NCBI GenBank assembly: GCA_050946835.1
Contig: JBMNVN010000001.1
Location: 496,001-560,000 of the forward strand
Source: UBA1447 sp002329225
GTDB lineage: Bacteria; Bacillota; Clostridia; Oscillospirales; Acutalibacteraceae
DNA: 64,000 nucleotides
Reading direction: 5' to 3'
In this document: one piece after another, positions 18,401-27,320 of the stretch
Position numbering within the stretch: position 1 is the first letter of the stretch
Layout: the number at the start of each line of letters is the position of its first letter
The notes under the pieces: generated by a model
The model's input: only the letters and a program-made list of their open reading frames with translations
Databases searched by the model: none
What the model was told of the DNA's origin: nothing
Program-made: the position numbers and the translations under genes

Positions 18401-19003
18401 TTATTTTACTTTATACCGGCATTTTATGAAGCGATAGTTTCCAAGGGTAAATTTTGTATCGGCAACTTTATCGATTATTTCTCTGCTTTCAATGAACTCT
18501 TTCGTAACGACCGCCAAATACTGTTTGTCCGCATCGTTGACAAGATAAAATTCATTATCAACATTATCAAAACTTTTCATGAGCGGAATAATGTTCACAA
18601 GCGGCGAAAAAATAAAAACTAAAAAATCTGCAATTTTCTCACCTTTCGTCAGTTTTTCCGTCCCAATGAGGGTAAAAATCTCCGCATTCGGATATTCTGC
18701 ACGAACAACCTTGTCCTTGATTTTCTTTTGTGAAAGAAGATTGACTTTTCCATCCGTGTACGCTTGTAAGTTTATGGGCTTACGAACGATTGACATATCC
18801 AATTTGGTTCCGTCATCAACGAGGTAATCAATGCTTGTACTCAATGTTTGTGAAATTGCTCTTAAATTACCGATATCGGGCATTCCTTTGTCCGACTCCC
18901 ATTTTGCAACGGCGGAACGGGACACCATAAGCAAATCCGCAAGTTGTTCCTGGGAATATCCGGCTTCTTTTCTTGCTGTTTTCAGTTTTTCTCCAAAAGT
19001 CAT
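18401..19003 (-). CDS. XRE-family regulator with C-terminal domain
   Basis: The 200-aa protein starts with a Cro/C1 helix-turn-helix (residues about 1-65: FGEKLKTARKEAGYSQ, here GEKLKTARK, and MVSRSAVAKWES). A second domain of about 110 residues has no recognised family but is soluble with a hydrophobic strand (DFLVFIFSPLVNII). It may sense a ligand or partner. Repeats of CTGTAAC lie upstream and may be its own operator. It probably controls a nearby gene, but no partner is assigned. Confidence 0.8.
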   Translation of the reverse strand: MTFGEKLKTARKEAGYSQEQLADLLMVSRSAVAKWESDKGMPDIGNLRAISQTLSTSIDYLVDDGTKLDMSIVRKPINLQAYTDGKVNLLSQKKIKDKVVRAEYPNAEIFTLIGTEKLTKGEKIADFLVFIFSPLVNIIPLMKSFDNVDNEFYLVNDADKQYLAVVTKEFIESREIIDKVADTKFTLGNYRFIKCRYKVK

Positions 19004-19082
19004 AATTCTAACCCTCCTGTTTTTTTGTGTGTTTCGCTGACTTCAGTTTACAGCTCCGGGTACTGAAAACACAAGGAACGTA

Positions 19083-19110
19083 CTGTAACATGCCTGTTAC
19101 GCTCTGTAAC
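19083..19110 (-). promoter_or_regulatory. CTGTAAC repeat cluster (putative operator)
   Basis: CTGTAAC, CTGTTAC and CTGTAAC occur in 28 bp. The first two form the inverted repeat GTAAC-6-GTTAC, and the third is a direct copy of the first. They lie 80-107 bp upstream of the XRE gene start. Confidence 0.5.
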
Positions 19111-19162
19111 AAAACAGAATTGTATGAATTTTATCCGATATTTTATGTTTTTGCGGTCTTGT

Positions 19163-19651
19163 TTAATCCGGTTCAAAGAGGGCAAGTTCATAATCCTTGA
19201 CGTAGTATCTGATATTTTTTCTGCCCTTTTGGATTATCGTATGACCCTCCGCTTCAAGTTCTTCCTTCTGGACTGTTACGCCGCCGGGATATTTTTCATT
19301 TAACTCCCCGTTTGCTTTCAACGTCCTCCAGTAAGGAGTTTTGTCATCTTCACGTTGATGACTTGCCCATGCCGCAATAGAAACAAAAACTCCTGCCGTG
19401 ATTGGTTCCGTAAAATCTGCACCCGATTTGGCAGCAAAATGCTCGCGGATTTTGCCGACAGTGATGACTTTGCCGAACGGCACCATTCTCATTATCGTAT
19501 CATAGTCAATCGGAGGGGCAAAGTACATCCTGTCCCCACCATATTTTTTGATGCTTGCCTCATCCGTGATTATTTGAATTTTAGGCATGTCTTTGCTGTC
19601 ATGCAGCATTGCATTGAAATCCTTTTTTTCTTCGTTAGCCATTTTAGCCAC
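19163..19651 (-). CDS. Atl1/MGMT-like protein without the active-site cysteine
   Basis: The 162-aa protein matches the DNA-binding domain of O6-alkylguanine-DNA methyltransferases (MRMVPFGKVITVGKIREHF, seen as VPFGKV and GKIREHF; then TAGVFVSIAAWA). The usual PCHR cysteine motif is replaced by TPYWRTLKANG. It is therefore of the alkyltransferase-like type: it may bind alkylated guanine and recruit nucleotide excision repair rather than transfer the alkyl group. It stands between the XRE gene and an intergenic region. Confidence 0.75.
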   Translation of the reverse strand: MAKMANEEKKDFNAMLHDSKDMPKIQIITDEASIKKYGGDRMYFAPPIDYDTIMRMVPFGKVITVGKIREHFAAKSGADFTEPITAGVFVSIAAWASHQREDDKTPYWRTLKANGELNEKYPGGVTVQKEELEAEGHTIIQKGRKNIRYYVKDYELALFEPD

Positions 19652-19739
19652 CTCCCAACATAAGAATAGTGCTTTTTTTCAGTATATGCAATGAGACGGT
19701 TTGAAAAATTTTTTCGCTAATTTAATAAGGATACCAAAG

Positions 19740-19766
19740 CAAACGCATTTTTTGGCGTTTGTTTTT
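19740..19766 (+). terminator. Orphan plus-strand terminator-like hairpin
   Basis: CAAACGC and GCGTTTG surround an 8-nt T-rich loop, followed by TTTTT on the plus strand. There is no plus-strand gene nearby, so it may be a remnant or end a short RNA. Confidence 0.4.
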
Positions 19767-19842
19767 AAACGCTATTACGACCGCTTCGCTTTTTAATAAA
19801 ACTCGTTTGTTCTCCCCCAATATTGCCGTGTGGCACAAAACT

Positions 19843-19881
19843 AACAAAAGCCGAGCGATAATAATTTGCCCGGCTTTTGTT
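19843..19881 (-). terminator. Terminator-like hairpin after the small membrane gene
   Basis: An 11-bp stem (AACAAAAGCCG and complement) lies just after the stop codon of the 92-aa membrane protein on the minus strand. Little U-tail is present. Confidence 0.55.
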
Positions 19882-19904
19882 ATCGGATTAAAACGAGCCT
19901 GAGA

Positions 19905-20183
19905 CTACTTTGATTTTTTGAGCAGCGGAACGGCATTGATTAATATGGAAAGGACGACACAAACCCACAGTGCTATTGATGAAGTAGGCAGTATATCCGT
20001 CAGAGCGCTCCAATCCTCCTGAATCACTCTGCCGGCGGCATCGCTGTAAAATGCACATACCGTCAATGCCGTTGAGGATAAACTTATAAAGCCGAACCAC
20101 TTGTTTGTTTTACCCGTCATTGCAAAAACCAAGTTCAGTATTGCCGTAATGATCGCCAATACACCGAAAAAAAGCCACAACAT
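19905..20183 (-). CDS. Small membrane protein of unknown function
   Basis: The 92-aa protein has about three hydrophobic helices: residues 1-20, 33-48 and 69-86. It ends with a basic KKSK tail. The family is not recognised. The gene is preceded by a GGGGGCA-type ribosome binding site and followed by a terminator hairpin. It lies next to a DMT transporter on the same strand, about 60 bp downstream of that gene, and may be co-transcribed with it. Confidence 0.6.
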   Translation of the reverse strand: MLWLFFGVLAIITAILNLVFAMTGKTNKWFGFISLSSTALTVCAFYSDAAGRVIQEDWSALTDILPTSSIALWVCVVLSILINAVPLLKKSK

Positions 20184-20245
20184 AAGGTGCCCCCTGTAAA
20201 TGTTTAAGAATTTTACGTTTTGCCGGAGAGTTTTGCGGTAATCCT

Positions 20246-21112
20246 TTACGCAAAAACAGCCATTGCAAGCGTACCGACCACCATTAAAGTCAGGCCGATT
20301 GCCGCTTTTTTGCTCAACTTTTCTTTAAAAACAAAATATGAAAAAGCGATTGAAATTAAAATGCTGAGTTTGTCAATCGGAACGACGACGCTGACAATAC
20401 CGTTTTGAATGGCATAGTAGTAGCAAAGCCACGAGCCTCCGGTTGCCAAGCCTGAAAGAGCAATGAACCCGAGTTCCTTTTTATCAATTGTCTTAATCGT
20501 TTTTTGCTTGCCTTTTATAAACACAATCAGCCATGCCATTATAAGGACAACGCCCGTCCTGATTGCCGTGCCGAGGTTTGACTCCACTCCGCTTATGCCG
20601 ACCTTTGCAAGAATCGACGTTAAGGCGGCAAACACGGCGGCACCGATTGCATAAGGCAGCCATATGCTGCGTTCTTCTTTGTTTTCGCTGTCTTTCTTTT
20701 CCACCATCAGAAAAATTCCGACAGCGAGTAATGCCGTACCGATAAGTTTTACGGCAAGATTTTTGGTTTCTCCGAAAAGGATAATTGCCAATATCACGGT
20801 CAGTACCGTACTCGATTTGTCAACCGGGACTACCTTGTTGACATTCCCCACGGACAGGGCTTTGAAATAGCATATCCACGAAGCGCCGGTTGCCAAACCT
20901 GATAAAATCAAAAAAATTAACGACTTGTTATCAATATCAACAACAGTTGCGGCCGAGCCTTTTATGAAAACCATCAGCCATGAAAAAATCAAAACGACAA
21001 CGGTTCTTATAGCTGTTGCAACATCGGAATCCGTTTTTTTAATTCCGCTTTTTGCAAGTATTGATGTAAGCCCTGCAAAGACGGCGGAGAGAATTGACAT
21101 CGTAATCCACAT
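20246..21112 (-). CDS. EamA-family (DMT) transporter
   Basis: The 288-aa protein consists of two close internal repeats: the first half contains AGLTSILAKSGI and GLATGASWICYF, and the second contains AALTSILAKVGI and GLATGGSWLCYY. It has ten membrane helices in total. This is the 4-TMS-repeat type of EamA exporter, and the substrate is unknown. The high similarity of its halves shows an internal duplication. It has no ligand-binding domain. Confidence 0.88.
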   Translation of the reverse strand: MWITMSILSAVFAGLTSILAKSGIKKTDSDVATAIRTVVVLIFSWLMVFIKGSAATVVDIDNKSLIFLILSGLATGASWICYFKALSVGNVNKVVPVDKSSTVLTVILAIILFGETKNLAVKLIGTALLAVGIFLMVEKKDSENKEERSIWLPYAIGAAVFAALTSILAKVGISGVESNLGTAIRTGVVLIMAWLIVFIKGKQKTIKTIDKKELGFIALSGLATGGSWLCYYYAIQNGIVSVVVPIDKLSILISIAFSYFVFKEKLSKKAAIGLTLMVVGTLAMAVFA

Positions 21113-21149
21113 AATTCCTGTTAGACCTCCCGGGCGGTTGAAGAATAAA

Positions 21150-22481
21150 CTACTTGATAAACTGCACCAAATAGAAAGGTAAATAAAGCAAATCGCCGTG
21201 CTTTTTCAAATCTTTTGTATGGACAACATATTTAGAATTGATTCTACCCGAATACTTATTTGAAAACTCATCAAGCGACCTGTGTTTTCTATAATTCGAC
21301 GACTTCACCTCAACGGGACTGACTTTGTTGCCTTGCGCCAAAAGGAAGTCCACTTCAAAACTCCTTTTCTGCATCTCATCATAAAAAGTGTAGTAAAACA
21401 ACTTATTCCCATTGAAAGCTAAAGTTTGAGCAACGATGTTTTCGTAAAGCACTCCTAAGTTTTTAGGTAATTTATCACTTAACAACTTTTCATAAATAAT
21501 GTTTTCCGTAAAATCTTTATCTTTAAACATTAAAGTTACCATCAGACCCGTATCCGCTAAAAACAGCCTGAATTGTTCCATATTTAAACTTGTCGATATT
21601 CCAACTGCCGGATCATTTGAATGATAAGAAATGAGAACTGTTTTTGATGCAACCAACTCGGCAATTTCATTAGATATTGCTGATGCCCGTTGATTTTTCA
21701 ACACGCTGGAGACTTGGTATCTTGAAGAAGCCCTGCTCAGTTCTGAAGGTATTGAATCAAAGAGCATTGATATCTTCCCGCTTGGGTCAATTTTATAAAA
21801 GTCTTCCTCATACAAACTGACAATATCCCGTTTAACTTCATCTACGAATTTGAAGTTATTGGTATCCGTGTACGCTTTTACGGCTTGAGGCATGCCGCCG
21901 ACTAACATATATAGCCGAAACTTTCTCATTAAATCTCTATTCTGTTCCTGACCCAACGAGATTTTTTCATTATAAACTTTTTTTAAAAGTTCATTCGTTG
22001 CATTATCTCCGGTAGCCCACAGAAATTCTTCAAAATCCATGGGGAACATTTCTATTTTTCTCTCTTCGCTCGGAATAAGGATACTCTCCACATTTTTCTT
22101 TATCGAAATCAAGGAGCCTGTTTCTATATAGTCATATCTTCCGTCTTCTACAAGTTTTTTTATGGCTTGCCTGGCTTTAGGACAAAATTGGACTTCATCA
22201 AATATAATCAATGAATTCCTTTCATGCAAGTCTGCTTGAAATTGCAATTGGAGTTGTAAAAACAAGTAGTCCAAATCACTAATGTCATCAAAAAGCCCCT
22301 TCACTCCTGCCGGAGCGAACGCAAAATCGACCATTATATACGACTGATATTCTTTTTTTGCAAATTCTTCAACAATGGTTGATTTCCCCACACGCCTTGG
22401 CCCCTCTATTAACAAGGCCGTTTTTCCGTTGGAGGCTTTTTTCCATTCCAATAACTTTTCGTATATCTTTCTTTTAAACAT
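21150..22481 (-). CDS. DUF4143-type AAA+ ATPase
   Basis: The 443-aa protein has Walker A GPRRVGKSTI near residue 27, Walker B NSLIIFDEVQF and a C-terminal DUF4143 region containing FEVDFLLAQGNKVSPVEVK. The last motif resembles the D...ExK core of a nuclease fold and is seen in this family. Members are common accessory genes of unknown role in gut bacteria and archaea. It is transcribed from a promoter that overlaps an array of four 32-bp-period repeats. Confidence 0.85.
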   Translation of the reverse strand: MFKRKIYEKLLEWKKASNGKTALLIEGPRRVGKSTIVEEFAKKEYQSYIMVDFAFAPAGVKGLFDDISDLDYLFLQLQLQFQADLHERNSLIIFDEVQFCPKARQAIKKLVEDGRYDYIETGSLISIKKNVESILIPSEERKIEMFPMDFEEFLWATGDNATNELLKKVYNEKISLGQEQNRDLMRKFRLYMLVGGMPQAVKAYTDTNNFKFVDEVKRDIVSLYEEDFYKIDPSGKISMLFDSIPSELSRASSRYQVSSVLKNQRASAISNEIAELVASKTVLISYHSNDPAVGISTSLNMEQFRLFLADTGLMVTLMFKDKDFTENIIYEKLLSDKLPKNLGVLYENIVAQTLAFNGNKLFYYTFYDEMQKRSFEVDFLLAQGNKVSPVEVKSSNYRKHRSLDEFSNKYSGRINSKYVVHTKDLKKHGDLLYLPFYLVQFIK

Positions 22482-22519
22482 TTAGCTCACCTTATAGAAA
22501 TTCCGATTCATTCGTGCAC

Positions 22520-22549
22520 ACTATACTACAAATACGCACTATAAATCAA
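22520..22549 (-). promoter_or_regulatory. Promoter of the DUF4143 ATPase
   Basis: On the minus strand TTGATT, an 18-bp spacer and TATAGT. One copy of the upstream repeat lies inside the spacer, so a protein bound to the repeat would block RNA polymerase. Confidence 0.6.
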
Positions 22550-22636
22550 GCCTTTTCTTGCAAATCCGCATTTCATTTTAAGCGTTTTTCTGCAAATCCG
22601 CATTTTAAAAACGGCAAATTCCAACAGATACGCATT
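22529..22636. repeat. Four direct repeats with exact 32-bp period
   Basis: CAAATACGCACT, CAAATCCGCATT, CAAATCCGCATT and CAGATACGCATT begin at 22529, 22561, 22593 and 22625. The units differ by at most three bases, and the 20-bp spacers between them differ. The spacing equals about three helical turns, so bound proteins would sit on one face of the DNA. They lie upstream of and inside the ATPase promoter. Confidence 0.7.
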
Positions 22637-22711
22637 ATCTCGCCGATATTTGCTCTCGCATCAACAGTCTTTGCATCTTGGCGAATTGTTAAATACTCTT
22701 GTCGCACGATT

Positions 22712-23062
22712 TCAATTCACCGCTTCATCCCACTCCGCTTCTTTAAAACCGACAAGCACAGTATCGCCATTTACGGCAATCGGACGTTTAACGAGCATAC
22801 CGTTTGCAGCAAGAAGTTTTAATTGCTCTTCCTCACTCATGGCGGGGAGTTTTTCCTTAAGGCTCATCTCTTTATACAGCAAACCGCTGGTGTTGAAAAA
22901 CCTTTTCAGAGGAAGGCCGCTTTTGCCGTACCACTCCTTCAGCTCCTCATAGGAAGGATTTTCTTCCGCTATATGCCGCAATGTGTATTTGATATTGTGC
23001 TCATCCAACCATGTTTGAGCCTTTTTGCAAGTTGAGCACCCGGGATAACATATGAATAACAT
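22712..23062 (-). CDS. ArsC/Spx-family reductase-like protein
   Basis: The 116-aa protein has a thioredoxin-like fold with CSTCKKAQTWL near the N-terminus (CxxC active site) and a conserved KRPIAV near residue 92. This is the ArsC/Spx type (YusI/YffB group). The start was chosen at MLFICYPG because GGAGG lies six bases upstream; a longer upstream frame is not conserved. It may be a glutaredoxin-like arsenate reductase or redox regulator. Confidence 0.85.
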   Translation of the reverse strand: MLFICYPGCSTCKKAQTWLDEHNIKYTLRHIAEENPSYEELKEWYGKSGLPLKRFFNTSGLLYKEMSLKEKLPAMSEEEQLKLLAANGMLVKRPIAVNGDTVLVGFKEAEWDEAVN

Positions 23063-23093
23063 TTTTAACCTCCGATATAATAAAAATATTTTT

Positions 23094-23936
23094 TCAATCC
23101 GAGCGAATCGAATTGCCGTTAACCTCTTTATCATCAAATGAGTGTTGGGCAGACTTTTTCTTTTTGAGTAGAAAAAGGAAGATTGCAGAGAACGTAACGT
23201 TGAGCGCCAAAACAACAATACTTCCTTCTATCTTGCAACTGCCGCCGGTGATAAGAATGTTCCCGCTAAACACCGCATTAAGTAAATGAGGATAATCATC
23301 CGCCAGCGAAACCACTCCTAAAATAATAGAACCGATTGAATTCCAAACGGCATGAATCAATATAGGTGCGACAAGAGAGCCGGTATACTCAAGAACAAGT
23401 GAGACGAAAACGCTCATAGTAATAACATTCAAAACAGCAATGGCACCCGCTTCAAAGGCTCCGCCGTGCATAGCCGTAAACAGAATTGAAGTAACAATGA
23501 TAGCCGCTATAGCATTATAGTTTTTCTTAATAAGTTGATATAAATACCCTCTGAACAGAAGTTCCTGCATTACAACATTCAGGAAACAGGCAAGAAGCCA
23601 TATACCTAAATGTTCAATTTTATTCTTTGTGTCGGAAAATGTAAGTGCGCCCAACAACCGCACAATCCCGACAGCTATGCCAATCCATACCGTGCCAACC
23701 CCTATGCCGATACCGGCATTAAGTACCGGTTTATTGAAAGATATGATTTTGATTTTACGCTTTTCAATCAGCCAAAATATAATACTGAAAACGATAATAT
23801 AAACAAGAGGTAATGCTTCCGCTCCAAGCCGCCACAATGCGGGGTTTTCGGAGGGTATATCCCCGATACCGGAGAACAATGCCCATCCGATAAAGAAAAC
23901 TATTACTTTTAAAGTTGAAATCAGTAGTTTCTTCAT
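23094..23936 (-). CDS. CPBP-family intramembrane metalloprotease
   Basis: The 280-aa protein has about eight membrane helices and the CPBP motifs: QELLFRGYLY (usually EExxxR, here the first glutamate is glutamine), an FTAMHGG motif and a third HAVWNS motif. These proteases (also Rce1/Abi type) cleave within the membrane; in bacteria some protect against self-made bacteriocins. No bacteriocin gene is visible nearby. It lies 14 bp after the YkuE-like gene on the same strand. Confidence 0.85.
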   Translation of the reverse strand: MKKLLISTLKVIVFFIGWALFSGIGDIPSENPALWRLGAEALPLVYIIVFSIIFWLIEKRKIKIISFNKPVLNAGIGIGVGTVWIGIAVGIVRLLGALTFSDTKNKIEHLGIWLLACFLNVVMQELLFRGYLYQLIKKNYNAIAAIIVTSILFTAMHGGAFEAGAIAVLNVITMSVFVSLVLEYTGSLVAPILIHAVWNSIGSIILGVVSLADDYPHLLNAVFSGNILITGGSCKIEGSIVVLALNVTFSAIFLFLLKKKKSAQHSFDDKEVNGNSIRSD

Positions 23937-23950
23937 TCCGGTTTTCCTTT

Positions 23951-24796
23951 TTACTTTTTACAAATCAGTTCAACAACAACTATCTCCGGTCTGTTGTTAA
24001 AGCGTATCGGAATAATACTGTTCCCAAGGCCTCTGCTTACAATCATGGTTGTATTATTTTCGGAATATACTCCGGCATCGTATTGGGGGAACAACCCTTG
24101 ATTGGGGGCTATCAATCCGCCTATAAAGGGCAAGCGAAACTGTCCCCCGTGAGCATGGCCGCTCAATACCAAATCAACATTTCGGGATGCATACGCTTCA
24201 AAAGCTTCCGGCCTGTGGGAAAGCAATACGCAATATTCATCCGTTCGTTTGATGTTGCCAAGCTTCGTTTCCAAAACATTCCCATAAATGTATGAATCAC
24301 TGTCTGCAAAAGCCGGGTCATCCAGACCGACAAGCTGTATTGTTTCACTACCTTTTGTTAGTTGTTCCGACCTGTCACGCATAATGTTTACGCCCGCATC
24401 AAGAAGTTTCTTTTCCAATTCCTGATATTGTTCACCAATCCAAGCTTCATGATTCCCGGTCACATAGCAGCAGGGAGCTGTTTCAACAAGTTTTTGTATA
24501 AATATCTCCGCCATACCGATATCGGTTTTCTTATAGTCTATTAAATCTCCGGTTATCGCAATAATATCCGGCTTCTCTTTTTTTATCAGTTCCGCCAATC
24601 GGCTGTTGTTTTTACCGAACTCGGTATTATGCAAGTCGGAAACAACAGCAATTTTATAACGGTCAAACGAGGCGGGAAGCCTGTCGCTTTCAACCGTATA
24701 TCGTGTAACACCTGCGGTCATATTACCCCAAACCGTCCACAATACAAGTAAAATTGCTGTTGCCGATATAGCCGTTAGTATCAGTTTCTTTTTCAC
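23951..24796 (-). CDS. Membrane-anchored metallophosphoesterase (YkuE/YaeI-like)
   Basis: The 281-aa protein has one N-terminal membrane helix (about residues 5-25). The calcineurin-like motifs follow: VVSDLHNTEFG, AITGDLIDYKK, VTGNHEAW, LSHRPE and SGHAHGGQF. This order and the length are those of YkuE/YaeI-type enzymes, which act at the outer face of the membrane, possibly on lipid phosphates. It is followed by the CPBP gene 14 bp downstream. Confidence 0.88.
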   Translation of the reverse strand: MKKKLILTAISATAILLVLWTVWGNMTAGVTRYTVESDRLPASFDRYKIAVVSDLHNTEFGKNNSRLAELIKKEKPDIIAITGDLIDYKKTDIGMAEIFIQKLVETAPCCYVTGNHEAWIGEQYQELEKKLLDAGVNIMRDRSEQLTKGSETIQLVGLDDPAFADSDSYIYGNVLETKLGNIKRTDEYCVLLSHRPEAFEAYASRNVDLVLSGHAHGGQFRLPFIGGLIAPNQGLFPQYDAGVYSENNTTMIVSRGLGNSIIPIRFNNRPEIVVVELICKK

Positions 24797-24853
24797 TCGC
24801 TCACCTTCATAAAAAAATAACCCCTCTGCTTTTTAAAACCGTTTTTTCTCGAG

Positions 24854-25903
24854 TTAATCTTGAACAAATATCATATCCGCTTTTGATTGAACGGATAATT
24901 TTTTAAAATATATTTCTTCCAGCGGAATCCATTCGCTGAAGAATCTTTCGGCAAGTTCGGGAGAGTTGCGCTTCCGGATTCTCTTTTTTTGAAGTTCCGG
25001 GCTAATATCCATAAAGACGGTAAAATCATAATATTCCATCAGTTTTGGATGCATGGAATAGGCGCCCTCAATAATGTTTAAAGATTTATACGGTATTGTT
25101 TCCGTTTCGTCCATTCTTTCCCTTTGACAATTATATCGCCTGTACTCAACCGGCTGTCTTTGGGAAATCGGTATTAAAACTTCCTCAAGGAAGCGCTCAT
25201 GGTCAACATTCCCCCCCGGAGTATTCAGCCGTTCATCTGTTCTCTGCCAAGGCCTGAGGAAGAAGTCATCCATGTGAAAAATATTTGCGTCATAGACAGC
25301 CTTGAGCAATTTGCTCAAACTTGTCTTCCCGGCGGCGGCTCTGCCGTCTATGGCAAAGGTTAGCCCGCCTTTTTTATGCGCCTTGTCTATCCGAATAAAC
25401 AGCGGAATGAAATCGGCATAATCTTTTTTAACGACTCTGTATTGGGGGCGATAACGGTGTCGGAATGCTTCGGAATGATGAACCGCAGGCAAGCCCTCAC
25501 CAAGCCATTTTTTTATTGCTGTTTCAGTTTCTTCTAAGGTGAAAGGTACTTTAGCCTCCGACGCAAGGCAACGCAGTGCGGACAATTTGTTTTTCAGATT
25601 TTCAAAGCCGTCCTCTTGTGTTTCAGCAGAAAGCAAAAAAAGGCGGCACAAGGTCTCCGCCGAGAGTCCTTTTTCAACCATGCGCAAATTGACACGGCAA
25701 AAGTTTCCGTCCAGGGCTTCAATATCCGGCAACCCGCTTTCGTCAGCGGTTTCCAGTTCGCTTTCAATACATTCCAAAGCGTAATCATAGTCCGGAGCAA
25801 AGTGCTCGCAGCCCAAACAGCTTTGATACAGATATTTAAAAACATCCTGCAATTCAAGCCCCGGGTTAGCTTTACAATATGTTGTTAGCGGCCGTTCAGT
25901 CAT
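24854..25903 (-). CDS. Uridine kinase-like P-loop kinase with N-terminal extension
   Basis: The 349-aa protein has a kinase domain from about residue 180: Walker A AIDGRAAAGKTSLSK, then NIFHMDDFFLRP and NIIEGAYSMH, as in uridine kinase-like enzymes. The first 175 residues (FKYLYQSCLGCEHF and a helical part) form a separate domain with no recognised family. Its substrate may be a nucleoside or another alcohol. The open frame is intact. It is upstream of the YkuE-like gene on the same strand. Confidence 0.75.
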   Translation of the reverse strand: MTERPLTTYCKANPGLELQDVFKYLYQSCLGCEHFAPDYDYALECIESELETADESGLPDIEALDGNFCRVNLRMVEKGLSAETLCRLFLLSAETQEDGFENLKNKLSALRCLASEAKVPFTLEETETAIKKWLGEGLPAVHHSEAFRHRYRPQYRVVKKDYADFIPLFIRIDKAHKKGGLTFAIDGRAAAGKTSLSKLLKAVYDANIFHMDDFFLRPWQRTDERLNTPGGNVDHERFLEEVLIPISQRQPVEYRRYNCQRERMDETETIPYKSLNIIEGAYSMHPKLMEYYDFTVFMDISPELQKKRIRKRNSPELAERFFSEWIPLEEIYFKKLSVQSKADMIFVQD

Positions 25904-26034
25904 TGCTATTTCTCAACCTATCTTCATTTATATTTTCCAAAATACGCCTTAATTTTTTCGTCCCAAAACGTTCATATCATCCTTTGTGGTGTAAAGTCTT
26001 TATTATTTAGAGGCAAGTTTGGGGCCGCTGTGAT

Positions 26035-26040
26035 ATAATA
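26035..26040 (+). promoter_or_regulatory. Extended -10 promoter for the DUF1810/HIRAN pair
   Basis: TGTGATATAAT has a TG-n motif before TATAAT. No convincing -35 hexamer is present, which fits an extended -10 promoter about 65 bp before the start codon. Confidence 0.45.
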
Positions 26041-26104
26041 AAAATATTCATCCGTAGTTGCAAGGCTTTGACGGAAAAAAATCTTTTTTTAGGGGATGAA
26101 GCAC

Positions 26105-27316
26105 ATGAGTTTGGAACGCTTTTTGGAGGCACAAGAACAAACCTACGATATAGCCTTAAATGAAATAAGGAGCGGGCGAAAAAGAAGCCATTGGATGTGG
26201 TTCATTTTTCCGCAGGTTAAAGGTTTGGGGCATCGTTCCATGACTCAACGTTATGCGATTCAGGATAGAAAAGAAGCCGAGGATTATTTGAACCACCCTA
26301 TTTTATCAAAGCGATTGATTGAAATATCAGAAGCACTGCTAAAATTAGACATTGATGACGTCAGGAAGATTTTTGACCGTCCCGATGATTTGAAGTTAAA
26401 ATCATCAATGACACTGTTCTATTTGATTAGCCAAAAAGCCGTTTTCAAAAGCGTATTGGAAAAATTCTTTGACGGAGAGATTGACGAAAGAACCGTTGAA
26501 CTTTTGGGAGATGAAGTCAATTCCAACATCGTCATGTTCCCCGACTTTCAAAAGTTAAAAGATGAAGTTGAAAAATTAAGAACCGAACTGTCGATGCTTT
26601 TGGGTGAACGGGATGAGCTGAAATTTGTTATATGTAAGAACATCGAAACCGAGTATATGCTGGAACTCGGCGGATTGGAGTATAAAGCTTACGAAGCGGA
26701 ATGTGCCGTACTGCGGCTTAAACGAAAAATTGAACTTATTCAAGCAAAAATAAATCGACAGGAAAAAATCGTACTCTCAACAATAGAGGAAACTCTTGAT
26801 GAGGAGTTTGCTGAATACCAACAGAAACTCAATGAGCAGATAGAGAAGATGAATGAAGCTCTGAAACACAGTAATGCAAGGATTTTATCCGAAGAAGAGA
26901 GTAAGGAACTCAAGAAAATATATCGTAAGATTGTTAAAGTTTTGCACCCGGATCTCAACCCGGATGTGACTGAAGCACAGGTTGAACTGTTTGTTAATGC
27001 TGTTATCGCTTATAAAGACGGCGATTTGGCTACCCTGAGAATAATTAATGAAATGATTGGCGACCGTAACTTGCCGGAAAAACATCAAGACGCAATGGCA
27101 CAGTTAATGGAAGAAAGAGAACGTCTTTTATCTTTGACGAAAAGTATTAATAAAAGTATTGAAAAAATCAAATCGGAGTATCCGTATTCGGTAAAAGAAA
27201 TTCTGGAGAGCCCTGAAAAACTGGAGCAGAGGAAAGCTGAACTTCAAGACATATTGGAAAACTATAATGAGTTAATTGCAGTATACAAAACAAAGCTTGA
27301 TGAAATGACGGGGTGA
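26105..27316 (+). CDS. DUF1810 - coiled coil - J-like domain fusion
   Basis: This 403-aa protein combines three parts. Residues about 1-135 match DUF1810 (SLERFLEAQEQ, GRKRSHWMWFIFPQ seen as HWMWFIFPQ, then LTLFYLISQ-like MTLFYLIS). Residues about 140-260 are a charged coiled coil. Residues about 270-315 look like a J domain with YRKIVKVLHPDLN, which has the HPD tripeptide that activates Hsp70. Another coiled coil ends the protein. The start was chosen for its AGGGG nine bases upstream. The HIRAN gene starts 4 bp later. The function is unknown. Confidence 0.7.
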   Translation: MSLERFLEAQEQTYDIALNEIRSGRKRSHWMWFIFPQVKGLGHRSMTQRYAIQDRKEAEDYLNHPILSKRLIEISEALLKLDIDDVRKIFDRPDDLKLKSSMTLFYLISQKAVFKSVLEKFFDGEIDERTVELLGDEVNSNIVMFPDFQKLKDEVEKLRTELSMLLGERDELKFVICKNIETEYMLELGGLEYKAYEAECAVLRLKRKIELIQAKINRQEKIVLSTIEETLDEEFAEYQQKLNEQIEKMNEALKHSNARILSEEESKELKKIYRKIVKVLHPDLNPDVTEAQVELFVNAVIAYKDGDLATLRIINEMIGDRNLPEKHQDAMAQLMEERERLLSLTKSINKSIEKIKSEYPYSVKEILESPEKLEQRKAELQDILENYNELIAVYKTKLDEMTG

Positions 27317-27320
27317 TATA

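Noticed and set aside
19740..19766. Plus-strand small RNA ending at this hairpin
   Set aside because: No promoter was found upstream on the plus strand. Only the hairpin and T-run are supported.
22529..22636. CRISPR-like appearance of the 32-bp-period repeats
   Set aside because: The repeated part is only 12 bp, the array has four units, and no cas genes are present. A regulatory array fits better.
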